Source: Sulfurimonas sp. (GTDB taxonomy: Bacteria; Campylobacterota; Campylobacteria; Campylobacterales; Sulfurimonadaceae). Taken from it: DNA of 17,283 nucleotides. A program made the translations under genes and the position numbers. Of the stretch, positions 1 through 7,649 are shown piece by piece (positions within the stretch are counted from its first letter, which is position 1; every line of letters begins with the position of its first letter). The stretch lies in assembly GCF_023229105.1 (NCBI RefSeq), contig NZ_JALNZY010000043.1, forward strand, positions 1 through 17,283, read 5' to 3'. The notes beneath the pieces are model-generated. The model was not told the origin of the DNA. It worked only from the letters and a program-made list of their open reading frames with translations, and searched no databases.

Positions 1-1552
1 ATGTTAACAAAAAACTTTTTTGATGCCTAAGAAGAAAACTTAAGGCTCTTTGGTAGAGTAGATTTACTCTCTCCCATGAGCGTGCTTTTGAATTTGAGCC
101 TAAGATATGCGTAGCATGAAGTGGCAGAAAGATAAATGACTCTATGAGCGAAGCAACAACAAGTGCACTAAAGGCTATTGGTATGAGTTGAACTATCTCT
201 CCTAGTTTTCCGCTTATCATCAAAAGAGGTATAAAAGAAAATATAGTAGTTATAGAGGCTATAACTACCGGTTTTGCGACCTCTTTTGCTCCTAGATAGG
301 CTGCTTCTTTTGCACTGTAGCCTTTTTCAATATATTGTTGGATATTTTCACTCACAACAATGGCATCATCGACAATAATTCCTATAGCGATTAAAACTCC
401 GATAAGTGAATTTATGTTGATACTATGGCCTGTGAGATAAAAATAGATAGCACCCATAACAAAAGAGGTAGGAATTCCTAGGGCAATTACTAGCGCCATT
501 CTGATGTTGATTAAAACAGCCATTAGGAGTGTAATAAGAAGGACGCCAAATATGATATTTGATATAACAATATTTAGTCTATCTTTTATAATGGTTGAGG
601 CGTCCATTCTCACGCTAAACTCAACATCATCAATCTTCATTTTTGACATAAGTTTATTGATATCTTCTGTTATGGCAATAGCATCTCCCTTTGGGTTTTG
701 AGAGATGGCAAGCGTGATAGAATTTTTTCCATCTGTGCTTGCAAGTGTTGATGCATCCTCATACTTTTTACTTATGGAAGCTATATCTTTTAAGACAATT
801 TGCTGATTGTTTATATTGAGTATGGTATTTTCAAGTTCAGAGGAGAATTTTTTATCATTATGTATTGATATATAATAGGGTTCCTTAATGTTATCTATCT
901 TTCCAAGTGGAAATATATAAGAGACCTCTGAAAAAAGACGCAAAACTTCACTCACAGATAAATTGTAGGCATTGACTTTTTTCTCGTCAATTAAAACTTC
1001 ATAAAAAAGTTCAGAGTCTCCAAATATAGTCACATCCGATATATCTTTGAGAGAGAGCAGTTTGCTTTTAACATTTTTAGATAACTCTTTTAATCTGTCT
1101 CTAGGAACACTCAAAGATTGAATTGATATCTGCATAATGCTTCTTGAGTGTGCAACACCTCTTATAACAGGATCATCCATATCACTCGGGAGATTAACTT
1201 TAATAAGGGAGAGTGCATCTTCAACGTCACGTGTAACGGTTGCTTTATCTACTCTTTTGTCAAGCTCAAGAATTATGCTGAATTTTCCCGGTGTTATTAT
1301 GGAGGATACGCTCTCTACGCCGGTAATATTTTTTACTTCATCTTCAATTTCCCCAACAGCCATCGTATTTAAGCTATCTACAGAAGCCCCTTGATATGAG
1401 CCTCTAATAGTTATAGAGTCAGGTTCGATTACAGGCGATATTTCCTTTGGTATTTTTGTATAGGAGTAGATGCCCACTGCGAAAATTAAAAAAAACAGAG
1501 TGTAATTTACTCTATAGTTTTCAATAAAAAACTTTATAATTCCATCAAACAT
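1..1552 (-). CDS. RND-family efflux permease (AcrB/HAE-1 type), C-terminus cut by window edge
   Basis: This is an inner-membrane proton-driven efflux pump of the resistance-nodulation-division superfamily. About 517 N-terminal residues are visible and the frame stays open to the window edge, so roughly the second half is missing. The protein starts MFDGIIKFF, followed by TM1 (about residues 12-30), a porter domain with the family-like stretch YQGAS near residue 60, TM2 at about 330-352, and TM4 with GIIVDDAIVV. D395 and D396 there match the proton-relay pair D407/D408 of AcrB. The start is 3 nt after the stop of the upstream activator gene (GCG TAA TAG ATG), so it is probably translationally coupled and belongs to the same operon. 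No membrane-fusion partner gene precedes it, which is unusual for this family. Family assignment is firm; the exported substrate is unknown. Confidence 0.93.
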   Translation of the reverse strand, partial: MFDGIIKFFIENYRVNYTLFFLIFAVGIYSYTKIPKEISPVIEPDSITIRGSYQGASVDSLNTMAVGEIEDEVKNITGVESVSSIITPGKFSIILELDKRVDKATVTRDVEDALSLIKVNLPSDMDDPVIRGVAHSRSIMQISIQSLSVPRDRLKELSKNVKSKLLSLKDISDVTIFGDSELFYEVLIDEKKVNAYNLSVSEVLRLFSEVSYIFPLGKIDNIKEPYYISIHNDKKFSSELENTILNINNQQIVLKDIASISKKYEDASTLASTDGKNSITLAISQNPKGDAIAITEDINKLMSKMKIDDVEFSVRMDASTIIKDRLNIVISNIIFGVLLITLLMAVLINIRMALVIALGIPTSFVMGAIYFYLTGHSININSLIGVLIAIGIIVDDAIVVSENIQQYIEKGYSAKEAAYLGAKEVAKPVVIASITTIFSFIPLLMISGKLGEIVQLIPIAFSALVVASLIESFIFLPLHATHILGSNSKARSWERVNLLYQRALSFLLRHQKSFLLT

Positions 1553-1555
1553 CTA

Positions 1556-2362
1556 TTACGCTCTATTTTGATAATAGTAAGAATCTACCCCTAAAATTGC
1601 AGCACCGTAAGATGTAGTAACTTGAGGATATGCAGGTATAAATATTTTTTTACCCAATTCATTTTCTATTGCATTTACAAGCCCGCTATTTAATGCAGGT
1701 CCTCCGTCAAAATATATTCCTTCTTTGATGCCTACACGTTTTACAAGCTTTATGATTCTTTTTGCAATAGAGTAGTGCACACCACAGACAATATCTTCAA
1801 CGCTGTGATTATTTCCTAGAAGTCCTATGATTTCAGATTCTGCAAAGACCGCACAGGTACTGTTTATTGAAAGAGGCGTACCTTTAGAGTTAAAATGTCT
1901 ATCACCCAACTCTTCAACCCCAATCTCAAGGTTCATAGCACAGGCATCTAAAAATTTTCCTGTTCCTGCTGCACATCTATCATTCATGGCAAAATTAACT
2001 ACATTTCCCATATCATCAAGTGAAATTGCCTTAGAGTCTTGACCGCCTATATTTATAATGGTTTTAATCTCACCAAACTCCTTTGCAGCCGCAACTGCTC
2101 CGATAGCATTTGCAGTGATTTCACTGATATTTTCATCAGCTTCTTTAAAAAGTTTTCTGCCATAACCCGTTGCAACAGTATAAGCGATATCATCCTTTGA
2201 AATATTTAGTTCTTTTATTAAATCATCAAGTGTTTGGTGGGCATATTTGTAAAACATACTTCCACTCGCACTTATTCTATGCCCTATAAGTTCTTTGTTT
2301 TCATTGATAATTGTTATTTTTATTGCTGTTGAGCCTATATCTATACCTGTAAAATATTTCAT
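1556..2362 (-). CDS. ATP-dependent [4Fe-4S] activator (HgdC/BadF/YjiL-like, BcrAD_BadF_BcrA_BadG ATPase family)
   Basis: This 268-aa ASKHA-fold ATPase is of the type that uses ATP hydrolysis to push a low-potential electron into a 2-hydroxyacyl-CoA-dehydratase-type partner. The N-terminal phosphate-binding loop GIDIGSTAIK, the INIGGQDSK motif at about 104-111, and the C-terminal FDGGPALN and TSYGAAILG segments are all present. C130 (in NDRCAAGTGKF) and C170 (in NSTCAVFAESE) correspond to the two cysteines per subunit that hold one [4Fe-4S] cluster between the monomers of the homodimeric HgdC. Length is typical of the family (about 255-270 aa). Its ATG shares one base with the stop of the partner gene (TAATG), so the two are almost certainly made together. 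The substrate of the partner cannot be read from this protein. Confidence 0.93.
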   Translation of the reverse strand: MKYFTGIDIGSTAIKITIINENKELIGHRISASGSMFYKYAHQTLDDLIKELNISKDDIAYTVATGYGRKLFKEADENISEITANAIGAVAAAKEFGEIKTIINIGGQDSKAISLDDMGNVVNFAMNDRCAAGTGKFLDACAMNLEIGVEELGDRHFNSKGTPLSINSTCAVFAESEIIGLLGNNHSVEDIVCGVHYSIAKRIIKLVKRVGIKEGIYFDGGPALNSGLVNAIENELGKKIFIPAYPQVTTSYGAAILGVDSYYYQNRA

Positions 2363-3636
2363 TATTTATTCCTGTTTTTTATTTTTAAAGATTCGACAAA
2401 AGCTTCGACTCTTGTACTTAACTGTCCCTGCTGAGATGGGCTGTAGTCACTCTCAATATATAAAATAGAGATACCTGCTTTTTCCATCGCTTCTAGCACG
2501 CTTCTTTGTTCAAGTTCATAAACAGTGCATCCTGCAAAAGCCTGGTATATAACTCCATCAGCATTGTGCGACTTGACTAGCTCTATAATTCGTCGTATGC
2601 GGTCATTGTTTTTACTAAAGATAGGGCATGTACAAGCTTTTAGGTATTTGTCTGCCAATGAATCTATCATATCATTTACGAACCACTCATCTACGGCAAC
2701 TCTATCATTAAACATTCTATTTGAACTACATGTCTCATCTGCTACTATTATGGCATCTGAGTCTTCGATAATAATCGGAATTTTATAGTTTGGAAAGATG
2801 GGAGGTGAGCCTGTATATACGATTCTAGGGCTTATTTTACCACCTGCATGAATATCATCTTTTACTCTTTGTTCTAGTTCATCTACTAGTTTTTCACATG
2901 CATCTATCCAGTTATCTATTTTGTCAAAGAAAAAAGCGTTTGTAACTAAGAACATATCATTACCAAGTATTGGAACAGTTCTGTTTTTTCTAAAATCACT
3001 GAGTCTATGATAAAGAGATTGGGCATAACCGATTTTAGAAATAGATGCTTTTAGCTTTTTTTTGCTTAGTTTTTTACCCATTTTTAAAGATAAATCAGCA
3101 CTAAATTCTCTTATACTTCTTCTAAAAAACTCTCTACTTATTTCACTCTCTTTTGTTCGTGGAAAATCTACATCAACTACATCGTAGCCAAAACTTGCTA
3201 TTAGAGTTCCTGCTTTTGTTTTTTGGTCACAAGTAGTGGGGGAGTAAATCATGTCAGGTTTGTCGGTGAGGTTTTTAGAGGCTAAATGACCTACGCTCGC
3301 TTTTACCAAAGGACAAGCTTTTTGTGGTAAAAAATCGCTTCCTATCTCATCATCTGTATAAAAACCGTTACAAAGTCTTATAGGAACTCCATCAAGAGCG
3401 TAGATGATTTCTGAAGGAATTTGAATACACATTGTTCCTACTTTTACTTTATCATCGTGTAGAGCTTTTTGCTTACAGTAAACATCTTCAAAAAGATTAT
3501 AAAAATAATCCATCGCTTTTGGCGGTGTTTTAAAGCCCTCTTTGAGAGTGTTTAAAACCTTTATCGCCTCCATGGCTTTATGCCTATTTTGTTTTTCATT
3601 TGGTGTTTCTATAGTATGAGATTGTAGACTACTCAT
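2362..3636 (-). CDS. 2-hydroxyacyl-CoA dehydratase subunit D family protein, probable double-cubane-cluster type (HgdB/BcrC/YjiM-like)
   Basis: This 424-aa soluble Fe-S protein belongs to the family of HgdB, benzoyl-CoA reductase BcrB/BcrC, and the single-subunit double-cubane-cluster proteins (DCCP). Seen: cysteines in both lobes at family positions, C70 (before IPSEIIYAL), C108 (KACPLVKAS) and C136 (SPTTCDQ) in the N-lobe, then C303 (DETCSSNR), C335/C337 (ACTCPIF) and C370 (AFAGCTVYE) in the C-lobe. A 3+3 set is what one [8Fe-9S] double cubane needs, whereas classic dehydratase subunits use about three. Only one such subunit is encoded, next to one activator, as in DCCP and yjiM/yjiL loci; this argues against the two-subunit dehydratases. 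I chose ATG 3636 because it follows AAAGGAAC at good spacing. The frame could open at a TTG at 3678, but that would overlap the upstream gene by 50 bp. Reaction and substrate are unknown. Confidence 0.88.
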   Translation of the reverse strand: MSSLQSHTIETPNEKQNRHKAMEAIKVLNTLKEGFKTPPKAMDYFYNLFEDVYCKQKALHDDKVKVGTMCIQIPSEIIYALDGVPIRLCNGFYTDDEIGSDFLPQKACPLVKASVGHLASKNLTDKPDMIYSPTTCDQKTKAGTLIASFGYDVVDVDFPRTKESEISREFFRRSIREFSADLSLKMGKKLSKKKLKASISKIGYAQSLYHRLSDFRKNRTVPILGNDMFLVTNAFFFDKIDNWIDACEKLVDELEQRVKDDIHAGGKISPRIVYTGSPPIFPNYKIPIIIEDSDAIIVADETCSSNRMFNDRVAVDEWFVNDMIDSLADKYLKACTCPIFSKNNDRIRRIIELVKSHNADGVIYQAFAGCTVYELEQRSVLEAMEKAGISILYIESDYSPSQQGQLSTRVEAFVESLKIKNRNK

Positions 3637-4612
3637 TTGTCGTTCCTTTTGGTGTTTGCATTCCCATTCTTTTTTCAAAACCGCCTTTTGTAGATGTAAA
3701 GAGTTTCATATTTAAAATATCAAAATGCAAAGCATCATCCTCTGGACAAGCTGCTACGCATTTCAGGCATAAAATACAATCATCTCTGAGTATGTTTGTG
3801 CTTGTGACATCATCAGCAATATCTTTTATCTGCATATCGCAAACTGCGTAACAGTCTCCGCATTTTGTACATTTATCACCATCTTTTTTTAGTTTTAAAA
3901 GTGCCGCGTCACTAAATATGTAGTGCATAGCACTCATCGGGCAAAAAAAGCAGAAAAACCTTTTTTTAAAAAATGAGCCGATAAGAAACAGACCCGTAAA
4001 AATTAGCCCTAAAGAGGTTAGTATCATCGCTGTTTTTGTTGAGAAATCCAAACTCCACTGAGAGATATCTCCTACAAAAAGAGGCGTTATCATTCTGCCG
4101 GGACATATTTCACAAAATGCGGTTACCCATTCACGATCAAGTAACCCCATTCCTACAGCCATAGGAGAGAGGATTACAAGTGCTAGCATTATGTACTTTA
4201 TTTTTTTAAGTTTCTCAAATTGTGGCTGCGTGTAGGTGCTAAATCTAATGCCCATCTTTTTTCGCAAACCAGTAATCCAGTCCTGCATTGTTCCAAGAGG
4301 ACAGGCATAACCGCACCATGCTTTGTTAAAGACGATAAACCAGAGTAAAAAGGTAACAAAACCAATCAAAACCGAAATGCTTGCCGCACTAAGGAGTACA
4401 TCCAAAGGGCGGGCAAGCTGATGCTGAAGCGGCAGAAAATAGCACATACCACCCACTTCTCTGTCAAATCCACAAGAAAAAACAGGGATGCTGTTTCCAA
4501 GATTTATGGCAAAATAGCCGCCATAAATAAAGATGATAAAAAAGAACAGCTGCAACCAAAAACGAAATTTTCTGATATCTGCTTTATTTATAAACTCTCT
4601 AATTTTCTTCAT
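3629..4612 (-). CDS. NapH/CcoG-like membrane polyferredoxin (4Fe-4S)
   Basis: This 327-aa integral membrane Fe-S protein is probably an electron conduit between a quinone or periplasmic redox partner and cytoplasmic acceptors. It has about four membrane segments (about 17-37, 75-95, 138-156, 195-215). NapH/NosR-type cysteine pairs sit at the membrane face: C100xxxC104P, C167xxC170P and C221xxC224P. The C-terminal cytoplasmic part carries two ferredoxin motifs, C248xxC251xxC254xxxC258 and C279xxC282xxC285xxxC289P. Two further cysteines (C47, C57) lie in the first extracytoplasmic loop. I chose ATG 4612 (AGAGG about 9 nt upstream); a TTG at 4669 would lengthen it but lacks support. It overlaps the upstream polyferredoxin by 14 bp and the next gene by 8 bp. 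No napA/B/G or nosZ is nearby, so a nitrate or N2O role is not indicated. Confidence 0.88.
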   Translation of the reverse strand: MKKIREFINKADIRKFRFWLQLFFFIIFIYGGYFAINLGNSIPVFSCGFDREVGGMCYFLPLQHQLARPLDVLLSAASISVLIGFVTFLLWFIVFNKAWCGYACPLGTMQDWITGLRKKMGIRFSTYTQPQFEKLKKIKYIMLALVILSPMAVGMGLLDREWVTAFCEICPGRMITPLFVGDISQWSLDFSTKTAMILTSLGLIFTGLFLIGSFFKKRFFCFFCPMSAMHYIFSDAALLKLKKDGDKCTKCGDCYAVCDMQIKDIADDVTSTNILRDDCILCLKCVAACPEDDALHFDILNMKLFTSTKGGFEKRMGMQTPKGTTNE

Positions 4613-6965
4613 TAAAACGTACCTCTTTAAACGGTTTTTCTCGTCTTGCTCTGTACCAGTAAATTGCAAAACCAGAAAATATCATAGTTATAATTGCCGC
4701 TGATAGGCCATAAGCGTAAGAGCTGTATTGTGCGCTGTTTGGATAGTAATAGGCTGGATATGTTGCACTATATTTTACCTTTTCGTACCCGTTGCCTTTA
4801 GCATCTGCACTTGCATTTTTTGTATAAGATGCAGTAAGTAAAAATTCATTTTTATGTCTTTTATCAAAATCACTCCAATTAAGAAAATAGTCCTCAATTA
4901 GCGTAAAAGTCGCAACTCCATCTTTGTCGGTTTTTAGAGTTTTTGACCAGAGAGTTTTTGTAGATAACGTTACATCTGCGCCCTCAATAGCTCTGCCCTC
5001 AAGCAAAACCTGAACACTTATCTTTTCACCCGAGTAGAGATTATGGTAAAAAGTTTCATCATCTTCCCTTACTCTCACTATATCAAAAGGAGTCTCCTTT
5101 ATCGTATGCCCTGCCATCTTCTCTTTATCATAAACAGCATCATGGCTATGATTAAATCTCATAAACTCATACTTTGCGGTTTTTACATAGAGTGTGTCGT
5201 CATGAATCTTTTTATCTACATAAAAAAGGTTGTAGTATCCGTTATCGGGCATTTTAAAGCTTATCGACTTGCATCCTGACTCCTCTGATTGAGAGGTTTT
5301 TGCCATGCTTATATTTGCATCAAGTAGGTAAATCTCTGCTTCTATAGTGCCCAAGCAGTTCTCTATGTTACTGCTGTCTTTAAAAACAGGCCAGACCTCT
5401 CTCCCCGGAACTCTGTTGTAGTATCCTCTGCTGTAAACTTCTTTCTTAAGAGTAGGATTTGTTGGTGAAAAATAGATAATATCTTCCTTCGCAGGCTTTT
5501 TAAAAACAGAGATGTCTGAGGGTTGAAAATTTTGAGCAGCACCCCGAAAACGCTTTTGTGCATCTCCATGATTTGCATGTTCGCTTGATGCTTTGCCGTA
5601 AGTTTTAAAGATATAACCTGCGTACATGTTAACACCCAAAAAGAAGATTATTAAAGAAGCAGCAAAAGGAAAAGCGGCTATTTTTCTTAACTTAGACACA
5701 TTTAAAAGTTTTACTCTTTTATATAAAATGATAAGAGACCAGATGATTGCAATCCATTTTAGCAAGCCAAATATATGCAGCCAGCTATTACCTCTGTTTG
5801 CCAAAGGTGCCACATCTAAAGTAAATCCAAATCCATAAGCAAATCCCTCTACAATATGCTCATACCCTTTTGTGAAAAACACCTCTAGTGAATGGGCGAT
5901 AGAACCTAAGATAAATAAGGGTGCATAGGAGTATCCCAAATTATAAAAAGTAGTGCTAAAATCTTTTTTGAGTATTTTTGATGCTATAAACATACCTATA
6001 AGTGCGGCTGAGACGGTAAAAATAAGTGCATAAACAAATGCAAACAAGCCGATGGCATCCATAGAGCCAAAATCTATATAATTTTTTAAAAACTCAGCCG
6101 TTTTTGACCAAATCATATCGCCTGCAGCATTGCTTCTTCCGATGCCGTGATGAAATGACATGGTTATAGATATGGAAGCAAGGATAAGTATAAATGCCCA
6201 AATCTCGGCTTTAAGAGGCTGTAGTTTTGAAAAAAGAGAAAATGAGGGCTTTTTAAATTTAAAACTAACTGCTTCGCATGCACTGCTACAGTCCATGCAG
6301 AGCGTACAATCCGTCATAGAGTTTCTATTATCAAACGTAAAGGGTTTTAGATTGTAAGGACAAGCCGTTGCACACTCAAAAGTTTTACACTCATTGCAGG
6401 CACTCTTGTATGTACCAAGCCAGGTAAATGAGAGTTTCGAGTAAGCACGCGTGAGTGTCCCGATAGGGCAGATATATTTGCAGTAACTCATATCTTTGTA
6501 TAGAAAATAAATCACAAAAGCGATAAGTGTCATAACAGTAAATAAAATTGCCGTGCCTTGTGCGGTTCTAAAGAGACCCGGGAACATATAGTAAACGCCC
6601 CACCAGCCAAAAACAAGCAACAATACGCCGATAAATCTGTTTTGCATCCATTTTGGCATGGTTTTTTTGAGTCCATATTTTGTGATATATTTTCCCATAA
6701 AACCGTGAGGACAGATGCCGCAAAAAATTCGCCCAAATGTAGGAAGCGACACAACCATAAACAAAGACCAGAAAATTCCCCAAAAAACAGCGGTTGTAAA
6801 TGTGTTATCCTTGCCAGTATGCGTAAAACCAAAGTAAAGAGCATATATAAACAGCGCAAAAACTGCTATTTTAAAGGTCATTAAAAACTTCTGATTTTTA
6901 AAGAAAAAGCCCAGTATAGGCTTGCCATAAATATCATTTTTGTCACGCTTTATAAAATTTACCAT
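4599..6965 (-). CDS. Large membrane polyferredoxin (NapH/NosR-like core) fused to a periplasmic DUF4198/Ig-like domain
   Basis: This 788-aa protein has distinct modules. Residues 1-240 form a NapH-like core with about four TM helices, C82xxC85P, C162xxxC166P, a C190xxC193xxxxC198xxxC202P set and a ferredoxin motif C220xxC223xxC226xxxC230. Residues 250-455 add about five more hydrophobic helices. Residues 460-745 are soluble and probably periplasmic, followed by a last TM (about 750-771) and a basic tail. The stretch from about 623 to 690 (TPFDIVRV, VQVLLEGRAIEGADVTL, TDKDGVATFTL) resembles the DUF4198/NikM-type beta-sandwich found near metal-uptake receptors; this is from memory and moderate only. 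Possible metal ligands H605 and H607 and a possible disulfide C537-C565 lie in the same region. The ATG follows AAAGGA. CcoG (a membrane Cu(II) reductase with a periplasmic Ig-like tail) is a loose architectural parallel. The NosR FMN domain is absent. Confidence 0.82.
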   Translation of the reverse strand: MVNFIKRDKNDIYGKPILGFFFKNQKFLMTFKIAVFALFIYALYFGFTHTGKDNTFTTAVFWGIFWSLFMVVSLPTFGRIFCGICPHGFMGKYITKYGLKKTMPKWMQNRFIGVLLLVFGWWGVYYMFPGLFRTAQGTAILFTVMTLIAFVIYFLYKDMSYCKYICPIGTLTRAYSKLSFTWLGTYKSACNECKTFECATACPYNLKPFTFDNRNSMTDCTLCMDCSSACEAVSFKFKKPSFSLFSKLQPLKAEIWAFILILASISITMSFHHGIGRSNAAGDMIWSKTAEFLKNYIDFGSMDAIGLFAFVYALIFTVSAALIGMFIASKILKKDFSTTFYNLGYSYAPLFILGSIAHSLEVFFTKGYEHIVEGFAYGFGFTLDVAPLANRGNSWLHIFGLLKWIAIIWSLIILYKRVKLLNVSKLRKIAAFPFAASLIIFFLGVNMYAGYIFKTYGKASSEHANHGDAQKRFRGAAQNFQPSDISVFKKPAKEDIIYFSPTNPTLKKEVYSRGYYNRVPGREVWPVFKDSSNIENCLGTIEAEIYLLDANISMAKTSQSEESGCKSISFKMPDNGYYNLFYVDKKIHDDTLYVKTAKYEFMRFNHSHDAVYDKEKMAGHTIKETPFDIVRVREDDETFYHNLYSGEKISVQVLLEGRAIEGADVTLSTKTLWSKTLKTDKDGVATFTLIEDYFLNWSDFDKRHKNEFLLTASYTKNASADAKGNGYEKVKYSATYPAYYYPNSAQYSSYAYGLSAAIITMIFSGFAIYWYRARREKPFKEVRFNEEN

Positions 6966-6977
6966 TTTCGTCCTTTA

Positions 6978-7637
6978 TTAAAGTATTAAAATACCATTGA
7001 GTACAAGTACACCTACTATCATAAGCAAAAGTGCTGCCGCACGTTCTATATAAAGTTTATAAGAGGAGAACTGAATCATAAATCCCTTAATAACTTTTGA
7101 TACTATAAATCCGTAAAATAGTATTGAGAATATAACGGCACCAATTCCGAAAAAGAGTCCCAATCCTATAGTGTTGTAAATATTACTGCTGTTTGCAGCT
7201 ACTGCCAAAAGTGCCATTATCGGGGCGCATGGGTTTATGGACATCGTTGCACCGATAGCAAAAAAACCAACTTTATTTAGCTTAGGTTTTTTTATTAGCG
7301 GTGTTGTGTGGCCGCACGATGATGCCGGTTTAAAACTTTTATATAGCAAATAAGCTCCCATGCTCATGGTGCTGATTCCAAGTATTAAACTAAATAGACT
7401 ATTATCATCAAGTATCTCCTTTACCCAAGCAGAACTTAAATATGCAATTATGGCTATAAATGTATAGCTAAATATCCTGCCCAAACTAAAAGGCAAGATA
7501 ATCCCAAGAGCCTGTTTTGTAGAGTTTGAATTACTCACAAGCAAAGGGCTAAGAAACGGCATACATGAGAACATACATGCAGTCGCTCCATAAGAGAGAC
7601 CTATAATAAATATCGAAAATAAAACTGGGTATTGCAC
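6978..7637 (-). CDS. CcdA/DsbD-beta-like thiol-redox membrane protein (TauE/SafE-annotated type)
   Basis: This 219-aa polytopic inner-membrane protein has about six TM helices. It resembles the CcdA/DsbD transmembrane module, which carries reducing equivalents from cytoplasmic thioredoxin to periplasmic thiols. TM1 carries C21xxxC25P (TACMFSCMPFLSP) and TM4 carries C137 in SINPCAPIMALL, the placement of the redox cysteine pair in CcdA. C108 followed by H110 (SSCGH) sits in the loop between the two halves. The start is a GTG with a clear AAGGTG ribosome-binding site. It lies 12 bp after the upstream receptor gene and 12 bp before the large polyferredoxin, so it is co-transcribed with them. A role in keeping periplasmic cysteines of its neighbours reduced, or in metal delivery, is inference. 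Similar proteins are often labelled sulfite exporters by automatic annotation; nothing here supports sulfite transport. Confidence 0.82.
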   Translation of the reverse strand: MQYPVLFSIFIIGLSYGATACMFSCMPFLSPLLVSNSNSTKQALGIILPFSLGRIFSYTFIAIIAYLSSAWVKEILDDNSLFSLILGISTMSMGAYLLYKSFKPASSCGHTTPLIKKPKLNKVGFFAIGATMSINPCAPIMALLAVAANSSNIYNTIGLGLFFGIGAVIFSILFYGFIVSKVIKGFMIQFSSYKLYIERAAALLLMIVGVLVLNGILIL

Positions 7638-7649
7638 TTTAGCACCTTA

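Noticed and set aside
1137..1394. Open plus-strand frames antisense to the RND gene
   Set aside because: They lie inside a clear minus-strand permease frame with family motifs on both sides; composition and lack of ribosome-binding sites mark them as shadows.
2362..3636. Benzoyl-CoA reductase or 2-hydroxyglutaryl-CoA dehydratase proper
   Set aside because: Those enzymes need two different catalytic subunits; only one is encoded here and no CoA transferase or ligase accompanies it.
3629..4669. TTG starts upstream of the 327-aa and 424-aa proteins (4669 and 3678)
   Set aside because: They create 71- and 50-bp overlaps with the preceding genes, while the internal ATGs at 4612 and 3636 have proper ribosome-binding sites and match family N-termini.
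5363..5635. Minus-strand second frame inside the 788-aa polyferredoxin gene
   Set aside because: Overlaps the main frame entirely, has no recognisable domain and no supporting start signal.
4599..6965. NosR of an N2O-reductase operon
   Set aside because: No N-terminal FMN-binding domain and no nosZ, nosD, nosF, nosY or nosL nearby; the long periplasmic part is at the C-terminus.
6978..7637. Sulfite exporter
   Set aside because: The TM1 and TM4 cysteines and the duplicated half-structure point to the CcdA/DsbD thiol-redox group; no sulfur-metabolism gene is adjacent.
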